A stretch of DNA of 64,000 nucleotides from Syngnathus acus (taxonomy: Eukaryota > Chordata > Actinopteri > Syngnathiformes > Syngnathidae). The position numbers and the translations under genes were made by a program. The notes beneath the pieces were generated by a model, which had not been told where the DNA came from, searched no databases, and was given only the letters and a program-made list of their open reading frames with translations. Shown here one piece after another: positions 40,101 through 51,300 of this stretch. The stretch's first letter is position 1. Each line of letters starts with the position of its first letter. The stretch lies in assembly GCF_901709675.1 (NCBI RefSeq), contig NC_051089.1, forward strand, positions 554,476 to 618,475. Reading direction: 5' to 3'.

Positions 40101-40974
40101 TGGACCTCCAGCACCGAGGGCTCGCGTAGGCGGCGTCCTCCTCCGACCTCCACGCAGCCTTCGTGGACACAACACGGGAAAATGTGACTTTCAAAGATTG
40201 CACTCATTTTGGTACTCAGGCAGGATTATTTGTCATTTTAAAATTTCAATCTTTTGCCATACCGATCATTTGAAAAGTCACATGATCTCAGACCACGTCA
40301 TCGAGACGGCCCGAATGATGTCGAATAGCCGGAAAGGCGTCTCGCGGAGATTCTCCGACCCGCGTGAAAACCTTTCATTTCATTAAAACCTACCAGTCAA
40401 ACATAAACTAAACGGCTGGAAAAGCGAGTGTGAAACTTCACACTCCTTTGATGCAAGCCGTCATCCCGGCTAGGATATTACCTCGGCACCATTTGGTGCA
40501 GACGCCATTTTGCGTCTAGGCAAGACGTCGGAAGGTTAAATCGGCGTGCACATTACGTTACCTGGTCATATTAAATACTCTTAATGGTATTTTCTTTCTT
40601 CACGTGTGTAGATGATCAGTCATTGAGGTTTTGATGATCGGCAAAAATGTAATGGAAGCAACCGGACTGTTGATTTTAGTTGAATTTATTTGCCGTCCTC
40701 TAAAATGTTTAAAAATGACAGGCTAACATTCTGCTACCATGTATTTCATACAGTTCTAATGCTGGGCAAAAATTGTCAACAAAATTTACGATCATCAATT
40801 TATTGAGTTCTTGAAGTTTTACCTCAGAGTCTCTTAGCTTCTTCTTGGTCATATCTGCTGTGTCCTCATCCACGTCTTGTAAATGCTGAAGTCAAGTATG
40901 GCCATGTTAGTTAGACATTCCATATATGAAGGGTTTCTTTTGCAGAGAAAGCGAAAGAAAGAAAGGGAGAGTGA

Positions 40975-41045
<71 letters not shown>

Positions 41046-41346
41046 GGGGCTCCACTCACAATGGCAACATCTGCTTTCCTCTTCCTCGGCCTCAACGTCC
41101 CCACGTTGGCCGCCTCGCTAGCAACACACTCGGCTTCTTGTTCACTTTCTTCCCTGGGGAACAAGTCAAAGGGACACGGGAGAGCACAAAGTTGTCAGTC
41201 AAGTGTGAATTGGACGCGCTGGCGAGCTCCACCAAACGAGAACAAGGTGCTTTAGCCACGAGCTAACTAGCCGAGGAGGCTAAAACTTTGGCGCGGACTA
41301 GAAGTGCAAAACCAGGACAAAGGAGCACTCACCCACTACCCAGCAT
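37147..41346 (-). CDS. ccne1: Cyclin E1, G1/S regulatory subunit of CDK2 (complete, 11 coding exons)
   Basis: Coding exons, in minus-strand order: 41346-41333, 41153-41060, 40885-40823, 40158-39980, 39863-39728, 39461-39315, 39174-39079, 38972-38838, 38638-38527, 38449-38292, 37329-37147. All ten introns are GT-AG, phases match, and the sum is 1317 nt (438 residues plus TAG). Cyclin E1 binds and activates CDK2 in the nucleus to drive S-phase entry. Visible features: basic RPRKRK nuclear signal (about 26-31); HLQDVDED just after it, which fits E1 rather than E2; the MRAVL substrate-docking patch (152-156) followed by LDWLME; the cyclin box with [21 protein letters not shown] and [21 protein letters not shown] (about 256-267), equivalent to the centrosome-targeting stretch; and LTPPLS near the C-terminus (Thr404, Ser408), the Fbw7 phosphodegron. 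The ATG at 41346 has A at -3; its frame is open back to a likely acceptor near 41383, so a non-coding first exon upstream is inferred. The N-terminal region is divergent. Confidence 0.95.
37629..37845 (+). repeat. Imperfect direct repeat flanking an AT-rich block
   Basis: The word ACATTTCACTCAAACATAGATGGAAACATC at about 37641 recurs as ACATTTTACTCATGCATATAATGAAACATC at about 37803. Between them lies a TAATAAAT-rich stretch. All of this is inside the last and largest ccne1 intron (37330-38291). Confidence 0.6.
39921..39966. repeat. (CCAT)n microsatellite in ccne1 intron 4
   Basis: About eleven copies of CCAT/ATGG fill most of the 116-nt intron between the exons at 40158-39980 and 39863-39728. 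On the coding strand the array reads ATGG and ends some 55 nt before the CATTAG acceptor. Confidence 0.95.
40886..41059 (-). other. ccne1 intron 2: short intron dominated by a (CTTT)n tract
   Basis: The intron is 174 nt. About 75 nt of it (plus-strand 40972-41045) is a GAAA/CTTT tetranucleotide array that reads as pyrimidines on the coding strand. Near the acceptor the coding strand has TCTAACTAAC (around plus 40904-40914), a very good branch-point context about 20-28 nt before the CAG acceptor. Splice sites are GTGAGT and TTCAG. Confidence 0.8.
40972..41045. repeat. (GAAA)n microsatellite in ccne1 intron 2
   Basis: A nearly perfect tetranucleotide array, GAAA on the plus strand, is preceded by imperfect purine repeats from about 40940. 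Open frames running through it on either strand are low-complexity artefacts. Confidence 0.95.
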
Positions 41347-41382
41347 TCTAGTCCCAAGGCCGGCTATCTTCTGGGGAGTCAA

Positions 41383-42892
41383 CCTGCGAGGAAGGAGAGT
41401 TCCAAAGTTAGTTTCGAGGAGTTTGAAGAGAGCCCAAGAGCACGCTCCCAACCCCCACGCTCAGCTGACAAAGCCCAGCGCATCCTGGCGGGCGGGCAAA
41501 CGAGAACACGGCTGCCGTTTACAGTCGCCAAAAGTGGCCGGAAAACACACCTGTCCGCATCAAGTCACAAAACACTTCAGACTATGCATCAAATTGATGC
41601 ATTGATGGATTTGTCCTGTTCACGTCTTCATTTCCTTTCACAAACTTTGGACATCTGGCTCGAGTCATCATCATGGCCGACGCAGCTGCGTCGCGGACTA
41701 TGTTGCTCAAATAACACCACACCCAACTCAAAAAGATGTCGAATAATCCGATGAATGACACGAACGTCCTCCTGCAATCTCCATTTGTCCCCGAAATGGG
41801 TCAAATGGGCCATTGAGCGGATTATCTCGCTGTATTCACCTCAAGACGCTGCTCTTGAAGTTCACTCGCGGTCACAATCAATGTCGATCGTGAACTGAAT
41901 CGAATCGATCAGTGCATCGATGAAGGAACGGATGGATGGTTTTCGTCGTCTCGGAGGAGCTCGGCGTGAGCTTGGCGGCAGCAGGCCGGCGGCAGGCGGG
42001 TCGCAATGAGCGGGCTGCAGGCTTGCGCGCCACGGTCGCGTCAAGCGGGGAGGAGGCGATTCAACTTGGCGCTCAAACTTGCTCTTCTCCTCCTCCCGAC
42101 GATGACTTCCGTCTCGGAACACGGCGCCGCGTCGCTTAAACGCCGGCAAAGTACACTTGGGGTCGAGAGAGTCTTGGAAAAGCGCTGCGAGTGCTTTCCA
42201 AAGTGGAGTTTGCTGCGAATCTGGGCTGATAATAGCGGGGAGGCGTGACGTGACGGCCGGGTGACAGCTGCGTGGGCGGGGCTTGCGAGGCGGAAGTGGC
42301 CGGCACCGCGTGGCTAGTCTCTCAGATGTAAACAAAGCCCCGAGTCGGTACACTTTTGGCGGCATTTAAGACGAAAACGACCTTATTGTGGCGTACAAAA
42401 GCAGCGGAGAGGATCGACGTCTTTCGGGGATGATTGTGGCTCGCTGTCACGCCGGCCGCGATGGTTCTTTCAGAGCAGAAGTGCCAAGTTTGTTGACGGC
42501 AGCCAGCGCGCGTCTTTTTCCACCATGGCGCCCATTTCAGCTGCAGGTTGCCAGTCACAGAGTGTATCCCCCGTTTTTCCTGGCAGGCATGCCAATTTAG
42601 CGCTTTTGTTGCTGGATTTAGCGATTTGTTTCCCAACAATTCCCCCTCGCGCCACCTGCTTTCAAAATGTGAACCTTTTTTTCGACTTTTAGCAAAAGTG
42701 ACAGAGCACACACAGTTCCCCAATAAACGACTTGTTTTAAGTACATGAAGTCACTGCTGAGCAAAACTCCTCAAATGTCTCTGCTGGTTGGATGTCAATA
42801 GCTCGTCAGTGAACTTTTGGACCCCCACGTGACAAGTGGCTTTCGAAAATAAAAAGGTTCTTTGCTCCCTGGCTGCTGCACAGAGCCCAAAC
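41383..42892. promoter_or_regulatory. CpG-rich intergenic region between divergent ccne1 and BtpA-family gene; candidate bidirectional promoter
   Basis: The two genes are head to head and this block separates the ccne1 ATG-containing exon from the BtpA-family ATG. It is rich in CpG, especially 41,930-42,320. Recognisable motifs: TTTTGGCGGC (42354-42363), a good E2F-type site; CTTGGCGCTCAAA (42065-42077), a second E2F-like site; GGGCGGGGC (42274-42282), Sp1-like; GCGGAAGTG (about 42290-42298), ETS/GABP-like; and TGACGTGA (42246-42253), CRE-like. E2F control of cyclin E1 is established in vertebrates. The untranslated first exon of ccne1 probably lies here, but I could not place its donor or either transcription start. 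Confidence 0.55.
42354..42363 (+). promoter_or_regulatory. E2F-like site TTTTGGCGGC
   Basis: It matches the E2F consensus TTTSSCGS well and lies about 1 kb upstream of the ccne1 start codon and 530 bases before the BtpA-family start codon. A second, weaker E2F-like word sits at 42065-42077. The assignment rests on the motif and on the known E2F control of cyclin E1. Confidence 0.4.
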
Positions 42893-44449
42893 ATGAAGTG
42901 GTTGGACCTCTTTGGACACCTGAAATGTGTCATTATCGGAATGATCCACGTTAAAGCTTTACCGGGTAACACAAATCGATTATCTTACATTGCTAGAACT
43001 ATTTTGACTTGGCAACCCTGGAATAGAACGGTTTGGTTTCCATTATTTCCAATGGGAACACAAATTGAAATTTGACAGGCTCTCCACTTGGATGCATGAA
43101 AATGTCCCAAATCATTGAAGAGGCCTGTCGGGAGGCCGCCATATACCGTGACGCAGGCTTGGTAAGCAGCAGCACATCATCTGCCCGTTGACCTTGACGA
43201 CAACGGGTCACATGCGGAGTACCCCAAGGGTCAATACTTGGAACACTTGTGTTCTAAAACTCCATGCCTTTGTTTGCCCGTGTAGGACGGCGTGATAGTG
43301 GAGAACATGCACGACGTCCCGTACTCGCTTTCCCCTGGCCCTGAGGTGAGCGCGTGTATGACATCGGTGTGCGCGGCGGTGAGGAGCGTCTGTCCGTCCA
43401 TCCCCGTCGGCGTCCAGATTCTATCCGCTGCCAACCGGCAGGCACTCGCCGTCGCTCTCGCATCAGGTGATCTGGGTCGCGGCGCAATTCCTGGACATTT
43501 TGGGAGAAATTCAGGTCAGACGTAGCCGCTCACTTTCCAGCTAGCTGTAACCAGCGTGTTGTCAGGCGCTCACTTCATCCGGGCGGAGGGCTTCGTGTTT
43601 TCCCACGTGGCTGATGAGGGTCTGGTCCACGCTTGTGCCGGAGAACTTCTGAGGTACCGCAAGAGCGTCGGAGCCCAGGACATCCTCGTCTTCACTGACA
43701 TCAAGAAGAAACACAGGTTATTTGCTGACCTTAGTATGTGTGAATGCAGTGACGGATGGCCGATAGGACGTCCAGATATTCAAAGCCACTTTGCTCAAAG
43801 CATTATGAAGGGGAAAAAAGAATCCTATCAAAAATGAAATATGAATGAAATATCAATATAATACAACAATCATTTCATTCAAAATCTACATGAATATATA
43901 CAGCAATCAAATCAAAATAATTGGACAAAATACATCTTTTCAAATGTTTCAATACAAGGAAGAAATGAATACGTAATTATGATACACATTGATCCATTGA
44001 ATAGATGGCAAGAGAATGCTGAGTGTGTGTTTGTGCGAGCGCAGCTCTCACGCTCTGACCTCGGACGTGAGCCTGGTGGAGACGGCTCGGGCCGCCCAGT
44101 TCTTCCTGTCGGACGGACTCGTTCTGACCGGAACGTCCACGGGAGCCCAGGCGGACCCCAAAGAACTGGCGGGTGCGTTCCCGGCGCATCCTTTTTTCAC
44201 GCAAATGGAGTCTCACTCGCTCATGTGCGCTTGTAATTCTCCTCAGAGGTCACGCGGGCCCTGAGTCTCCCGGTTCTGGTGGGTTCCGGTGTGACTCGGG
44301 ACAATATGACTCGCTACCTGGGCGCCAGCGGCCTGATTGTGGGCTCCCATTTTAAGGACGGGGGCTCGTGGAGCAACGAGCTGGACGCGCGGCGCGTCGG
44401 CAGCTTCATGGCACAGATGAGAGGCCTCCGAGCAAGATGGCCACACTGA
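42893..44449 (+). CDS. BtpA/SgcQ-family TIM-barrel protein (F13E9.13-like), complete, 6 coding exons
   Basis: Exons 42893-42965, 43079-43161, 43286-43466, 43566-43716, 44045-44172 and 44247-44449 join in frame through GT-AG introns to give 272 residues and a TGA. The order of motifs is that of the BtpA family: IGMIHVKALPG (15-25), VENMHDVP (57-64), PVGVQILSAAN (92-102), FIRAEGFV (116-123), a TDIKKKH segment (156-162), DGLVLTGTSTG (186-196), PVLVGSGVT (214-222) and GLIVGSHFKDGG (234-245). The repeated glycine-rich strand ends are what is expected for phosphate binding in a TIM barrel. The family is named for cyanobacterial BtpA, needed for photosystem I stability; the substrate and reaction in animals are unknown to me. 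Length is normal for the family. Start choice: the first ATG after an in-frame TGA at 42830, although a GTG-initiated extension is open. No clear mitochondrial presequence or signal peptide is visible. All core motifs are intact, so it does not look like a pseudogene. Confidence 0.9.
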
Positions 44450-44498
44450 ACTCCAGCTCAACTAACTCTTTCCGTCCATTTACCTGGCAGAGTAGTTG

Positions 44499-44670
44499 TT
44501 TGAAAGCCTAACCCTAGCTTTAAAGCCCACTTTGAAAGCCTAACCCGAGCTTTAAACCCTACTTTGAAAGCCTAACCCTAGCTTTAAACCCTACTTTGAA
44601 ACCCTAATCCTAGCTTTAAACCCTACTTTGAAACCCTAATCCTAGCTTTAAAGCCTACTTTGAAACCTTG
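44499..44670 (+). repeat. Five-copy 32-bp tandem repeat in the BtpA-family gene 3' UTR
   Basis: The unit is about 32 bp and runs TTTGAAAG, CCTAACCCTAG, CTTTAAA, CCCTAC with a few substitutions per copy. It starts about 50 bases after the stop codon and ends just before the likely polyadenylation signal, so it should be transcribed in the 3' UTR. CCTAACCCTA resembles the telomere repeat by chance only; the unit is not telomeric. Confidence 0.9.
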
Positions 44671-44691
44671 AAAAACGTAGGATGGGCTTCG

Positions 44692-44697
44692 AATAAA
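44692..44697 (+). terminator. Candidate polyadenylation signal (AATAAA) of the BtpA-family gene
   Basis: This is the first AATAAA downstream of the TGA, about 240 bases into the presumed 3' UTR and just past the tandem repeat. Transcript data are not available here, so use of the site is inferred. Confidence 0.5.
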
Positions 44698-45580
44698 AAA
44701 TTCAAGCCATTTTGCCGGTGTTGTCAGCGGCGGAGTGCAATCAACACAATGAGGCAAGCTGCAGTGTTGCCTAAAGTCCACAGGGTGGCGCTACACACCA
44801 AACAATACAGCAGCCTTCCTCCCTCCCTCCCTCCCTCCCGGAAGCGCTCGCTTACCTTTTAGTTTGTATTCGTTCATTGACCTCATTCATGAGCTCAGGA
44901 TTCGATTTTAAGAACAAATCGCGTTTCTTATCCATCTATTTTACACTTTGGATTTTTAGTGCATGCATTTATATTTGCTCTACCAAAGTATTCATGAATA
45001 TAGTCATTTCCGGTTCCAAAAGTAAAAAAGAGGTTTGTACAATTTCTATATATATAATATTAAAAATGTTAGTGTGTGTGTGGTGTCCTCGCTACATGAA
45101 ACTGGATGCTGCTAGACAGCCAGCAGTGTGCATTAGTAAAGGTAAATATCATAATTAGAAGTCTCAAGTTCTATTAAGATTTCATTTTTTTCTTAAAAAA
45201 AGAATGGAAATATATTGAATTTTAGCCATGGTAAATAATTGAATGCATGAAATGACTTCATTTTGAGGAGGATTCATTTTTAATTGAGTAAATTACGTTT
45301 TGTGATAGAGATTTTTATAAAAGGTGTGATGATCATAATACATTATACGATTCTGTTCATTAATTAATTGTATTTATTTCATGAATTCTATTGCTGCGGT
45401 ACGACTGGTGTATGTGTGAAACTATTTTATTTTAATGTTAACCATGAAAAGGGACCCAGAAAAGGTCGATCACTTGCATTTTATTCATGTGACAAAAATC
45501 TTGAATAAAGAGACACTCGCTTCATTTCTCACTGTGCTTTGGAATGATGGAGTGAAGTGTGCGTGCATGCGTGCGTGTGC

Positions 45581-45617
<37 letters not shown>

Positions 45618-47025
45618 ACGACAACTCCATTTTTCTGTCATATTGTTCCTTTTTGCAGGCAATAAGGCTGGATGTATGACCTCCATCTCGGCACAGGAGC
45701 CAGCAAAGAAACAGTGGCACACCAGCACGCGGCAGGCACTTGGGTCATTTCCCTCCCAGTGGCTGCTTTATTGTTGCCGTTGATCTGATTTCCCGCCCAC
45801 TCCCGGGTGATTTCTCTTTTTCCGGCCAATCTGGCTGCAGCCGCCTTGAGAACAAAACAGCAGCAAGGACACGGAATGTTCGCAATTTTCTTCTTTGGCT
45901 TGACGAGACGAGAGGAAGACCTCACGTCTTTGCCGTCTTTTTCTCAAATGTTGCTGCCAAGCTTCGCCCGCACCTTGTGATGAAGCCTGACAACGTTGTC
46001 AATTTGGTATCGGCCATCTGTTTAGTTTGTTGTGCGTGCCTCCAATTTGGTTGCGATTGGACGACTGTGTATGAAGGACCCCCCTGGCCAAAATGGCCAA
46101 CTTGAACCTCAGTTGGTAGCTTCCAACCAAAATGGCTGACTTCCTGTGTCTTTCCTGGTGTGGCTTTGTCAGATTTTTTTTTTTTCACCAGTCATTCCCC
46201 CCCAAATTTTGCATTCGGTAACAGTTTGTGGCGATTTCACAAAATATCTAGTTATTTAAGGACGAGTGGAAATGGCACCAAATAAACCAACAAACTGGAT
46301 TTTTCAAACAATTGACAAGACGTGAAATAATTCAGCCTCCAGACCTTTAGATGGCACCAGAAAGCAGTAGAAAAGCAAAATGATGATTCTACAAAGCAAA
46401 CCCGTCAAAAGAGAAAGAAATAAAAAATGGGCAAACAAGTTTGTCGATGGTACGAATTGGGACACGTGTAAATCCAGGGCGCTGCATAAACAGTCCAAGC
46501 AGCTATTTGTACGTTTAATTGCTTCCTTTTTAATGACTCAAAAGTGTAAAACTAATTTATCTGCGCCGTTAATGAGCGTCAATTTGATTGGACGCTTGGC
46601 CAGTACATATCGGGAGGTCTTACTACAGAAATAAACAATTATTTATAACAAGTCAGACGCCTAATGCATCAAATTAACAACACAATCTCACATTTATGAC
46701 ATTTACTTAAGGTATCCCGCCGCAGAGGACCTCTTTTCTTTCTTTTTCTTTTTTTTTTTGGTGTGTGTGTGTTGTTGTTTTTATAGGTGGTCGCTTTATG
46801 TGTGAGATTAACAGCGGCCGGCATATTTCTTTTTTCTCCCTTCTTTTCTTTTGCGTGATTTACAGTGGCCGTAAAGTGGTGCTTTTATTGAGCCGGAGCA
46901 AATCATGAAATGGTGGACTTTTAAGTGCAATGTTCATCTCACGTGCCAGGAAATATCACCTCGTAAAAGTCAAAGTTATCTACAAAGTCAACGAGTCAAA
47001 ATATTTACATGAAGCCATCCTTATT

Positions 47026-47240
47026 GGCTCAGTGTTAGCTTGGATGCTATCTGGATGCTAACACAGAAGATAACGTTTGAGCACCGAAAGATCAGAAGGT
47101 CAGAATTGATCAATTCCCGATCCAGGCTCAGTGTTAGCTTGGATGTTAGCTGGATGCTGACACAGAAGATGAACGTTTGAGTACCTAAAGATCACAAGGT
47201 CCGAATTAATTCCGGGAATATTCAACTCCCAATCCGGGCT
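47026..47240 (+). repeat. Two-copy tandem duplication of about 100-115 bp
   Basis: Copy 1 (47026-47124) and copy 2 (47125-47240) both start GGCTCAGTGTTAGCTTGGATG and share ACACAGAAGAT, AACGTTTGAG, AAAGATCA and AAGGTC words before ending in CCCGATCCAGG or CCAATCCGGG. The divergence is moderate. Confidence 0.8.
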
Positions 47241-48030
47241 TTGCCTCGAATCGAGCTCACTTGAGGCATTAGAAGCAATATGACAACTTTCTTTTTTTTT
47301 AGCCAGTTAGCTAACAACGATTGAAATTCAGTGACTGGGGGTTGAAGATGAAGGAGAGAGGTGGAAAGTGGGTTCATATGGGCAGGAAGCGCTGAGCCTA
47401 AAAGTGAAAGCAGGGACGCAGGAAGTTTTTGGACTATGATGGTAAAGTTGCTTGACATGACCATTCGGTGGAAGGTCAATATTGTGTAGCAAGTGGAAAG
47501 GCAGGCTTCCGATTATTTCACCACGGCGACAGAAATGGGCCAAGGCTTATCGTTAAAAGAGAGTTGGCTCAGAATGAAAATGCAACAGGTAGAGTCCATC
47601 TTGTGCAGACGATTTCATCTGAAGCAGTTTAGGGACTGGAAAGTGTTGGGAGGGGAAGGAGAAGCCGGCGCTGCGTAAAACGAGCGCGTTGCCGACGACG
47701 AGGATCAACGAGACAATGGCGCAGCAGGCCGCCGAGCGGTGGAAGCGTGTCGTGCGGCTTTTCCACAAGATTTTCCACACGAGACTGGACCGACCGCTAC
47801 AGTCAAGGTGATCAGAGGAAGCCGCAAGTGCGCCAAAGCGTACATACGAGGGAGGAGAAGGTGGCCAAACACAACATGTGATGACGTCACGTGTGCCAGC
47901 TTGGACAGTAACCAAAGAGACAATCTGCAGCAGGATAGCTCATTTCAGACAAAAATACTGGACTTGAAGTTGGACGTGGCAAAATGTCATGTCTGATCTT
48001 GATCGCACACTTTTTACATTGGAAAAGCAA

Positions 48031-48059
48031 ACAGCAGCAGCAGCAGCAGCAGCAGCAGT
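48031..48059. repeat. (CAG)n trinucleotide run
   Basis: Nine CAG units followed by GTGC/CGTG tetranucleotides. It is not in a supported gene, so it is not a polyglutamine tract. Confidence 0.9.
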
Positions 48060-48301
48060 GCGTGCGTGCGTGCGTGTACCTATGCTCACGATGGCCTAAT
48101 GGGATCATGAATTCAGCGTGCCGGGGTGGCGGCAACGTCAGGACGGCTGCTGTGAGACTTTGTTGGTGGAGGCCAACGGTTAATACAACGTGATAAATAT
48201 TTGATTTCTGCTGGGGTGCACCTACAGAATGGGAAATGGCTGTAATGCGATTCGCAACAGATTGTCCTCCGGGAGTATGAGCGTGTGCGTGAAAGCCAGG
48301 T

Positions 48302-48331
48302 GACCGACCGACCGACCGACCGACCGACCGG
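48302..48331. repeat. (CCGA)n microsatellite
   Basis: About seven CCGA units, a rare CpG-containing tetranucleotide array. Confidence 0.9.
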
Positions 48332-51300
48332 CTGTGTACAGCCAGGGGAAATAAAGGAACAAATCGGCTTACAAATCAGCGCGCGTGCACACACACAGCC
48401 ACCGACCGCTAAGAGTAGCAGCGACTGACCAGCAGGTGCATTTTGTGTCATCATCATCACTCCTATTATGATCAGTGATTGGTCCCCAGTGGAAGGTGAA
48501 ATGTTTAAAAAAGTCAAAATGATCAAAAATGAATGGAAAACATTGGCAAAAAAGGACCTTTTTCGTTGAAAATGGTAATCAACATGAGAGAGCTCACTTC
48601 CTGTTACTGACTTTCACTACCTGTCAAGTCCAATTTCTTTTCACCATATACATTATTATTGATAAAACAAGTGTCTCACACGCTTGTCAAACGGCAATCG
48701 AGTTAGAACAACCACAAACTCCAATTGTAAAATCCTTCCTTCCTTCCTTCCTTTTTTGCATGTTAGCTTCTCATGCTAGCCGCTAACTGGCGAGCTGCCG
48801 CATGCTTGTCGCTTGTAATCAAATGGCAGCATATTTTAATGTTGAACATTATTTTGTCATAATGCTCCTTGTAAATGTCAGAATTTTGAAGTTTATCCCG
48901 CCGCTCGCGGTCAAGACGGTCAGACGCGTTTACGTCGGAGATGATTTATGACACGTTAGCTCGAGCGTTATTAGCCTTGTTTATGACATCCATATGTGGG
49001 CTAAACATAGTCATAAACAGTCCATTAGCTCCTAGGTGCTAGAAAAAACACAACCAAAGTACCTTTAGCAGTCGCGCTTATGATTTAGTGCACCCAATAA
49101 GAACAGCCTGTGTGTGTGTGTATGTGTGTGTGTGCACGCGTGGTGAAATATGCATTTGATATTTGGAGGTGCGCAGGTGGGCGGGGTCGTTAGGTCAACG
49201 GGGCGTCCAGACTTTTTATGAGACAACAGCAAAATGAATGCTCCAATAAGACGAGAGCCACCGCGGCAGGGCGGGCGGGCGGGAAACATGGCAAATTACC
49301 AAGGCCATTCCGCTGTGACCTGTCGTCTTCTTCCTACGCAAACACGTCAGCGATACGCCGGCTGTGGGGGATGCCCATTAGAAAAGCCAATTTGACCCTT
49401 TTTTCATTTTTAAATAAATGACATGCCATAACTACCCAAATAGCGACCAAAACAAACCAGATCCAGATAATATTCAATTAGCATTTTAGCATTTAGCTTT
49501 ACTGGCATGTGGTATACGGTGAACACCCGAAGATTTGTGCTTCAGTATCCACGCATTCAATTGTTTGTGATTTTTTTGTTTTTCCCCCCAATATTTTGAC
49601 TTTTGTTTTTTGGATGGGGGGGATACTCCTAATTTTCTTGCTAATTGCTTTCTGGCAGTCATTTTTTTTTTCATTGCAATCTATTCAATGCAATTGCAAT
49701 GGCCGTCAATTCTATGTTTCATAAATTCTGTACATACACTGTACACATATATTCATACCGCAGAAGATATTAATCGATATAATTAGGATTAAAACCAGAG
49801 GTCAATTAGGTTTTGTTAAGACAACAAGCAGACAATATATGATGGAAAGCTCTGAGGCCAGGATGAAATCCAATCCTATTTTTGGAGCTCTAGGTATGTG
49901 ATAAATGGCGTTGGGTGTGCTAATTAAAATTAAAATGATTTCATTTCATCTTCTTTGCTGTTATAGTAAAGTTTAATTTGTCAGTGGGACACGTACAAAA
50001 GGGCAGCCCGAGTTCTCCTTTAATTGGCCTCAAGCAGACGTCCACTAACAACTCCTCCAAGTCAGTCAGTAATAAGAAGTGGAGCGTGATTTCGTATAGA
50101 AGAAGAAGCTCCACGGGCATATGAATACGGAGAGTTATGACACCATCTTTGAAAACACCCAAAGAGTCATCTGTGACATGAAAGCGGATTCCAATGTGTT
50201 ACTTTGTCCCGGCGTGGAAATTAAGCGGACACTCGAAATTAAGACTTCAACACTTGTGACAAAAAAAGCAAAAGAAAGTTAGAGTTGTTTGAAGTAGTCG
50301 ACTTCTTTTTCAGATCTAATTTGCGTGAACAGAGCTACTTTTTTACTCATGGTTTGTTTTTACTTTGTAGCAAAGAGTGGAAAGTGGAGGATTTGCAAAG
50401 ATGACTTTCATGCCAAGACATTTAAACTGATGTTATTTAGGAAAAGGAACAAATCACGGACAAATGTTTCAAAAAACTGCATGGGAAGAAGAGTTATATG
50501 GAAAAAAAAGAATATTTGCATATATTTGAACTAATTTTCATGGGAATGTTTCCAAATGAGGAAAGAAAATGAAACATAAAATGGAAACATGCGGCACACA
50601 TTCATGCAAATACATTGAAATTATTATTACAAGTAAAATGTGAAAAAAAGGGGGGACGTGGGGTATTCGGGAAAAAAAAAGCACCCATTCATTCCCATTG
50701 AAATTTCAATTGATTTTATAAGGCAACAAAATGCCTGTCCAATGAAATAACGTATTGGAGGTGTTTAGATGTTTTTCTATTGACGTTCTTAATCAGTGCT
50801 GAGTCAGCAAAGAGTCAATTTGTGATCTTTTCCCAATCGTGGTCACTGCTCTTGTTTTGTTATTGACAGTGGCTCACTCCTACTTTGTGCTCCCCGCAGC
50901 ATCTGCAAAAAGAACAGATGCTCAGCTCACGTCTTCCATTGAATTGCGTTCCTTCTTTCCTGTATTCCTCTCCCCACATTGTGCACTGTTGAATGGAGCG
51001 CTCCTACTGGCATGCTGCACTGCTATATGTGGCCTATAGAGAGCGCTGTTAGCCGTAAATGACACGGAAGTCCCTTCCTTCCCTGACCGCGTGATGACAG
51101 GAAAGTGACGACTACTACATTTGTTCATACAGACACGTGCCCTATTCAATTCTGTTGAAATAACATTTATGCACGACTAATACAAATAATATCATCATCT
51201 CAATGATCAAACATGCATTAACTTTTTTTTTTTTTTGTCATGTAAACTAGGAAATAGAAAGAAAATGTGTCATATTGTGAAAGAAATTTGTTTCTGGAGA

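Noticed and set aside
42836-42892. N-terminal extension of the BtpA-family protein
   Set aside because: The extension starts with GTG and has an in-frame TGA directly upstream at 42830; the first ATG at 42893 fits the family's usual start close to the IGMIH motif.
44508-44520. Interstitial telomere repeat (CCTAACCCTA)
   Set aside because: The true period is 32 bp, with only one and a half telomere-like units in each copy.
48031-48059. Polyglutamine-coding CAG tract
   Set aside because: No flanking exon is supported; it continues into GTGC tetranucleotides.
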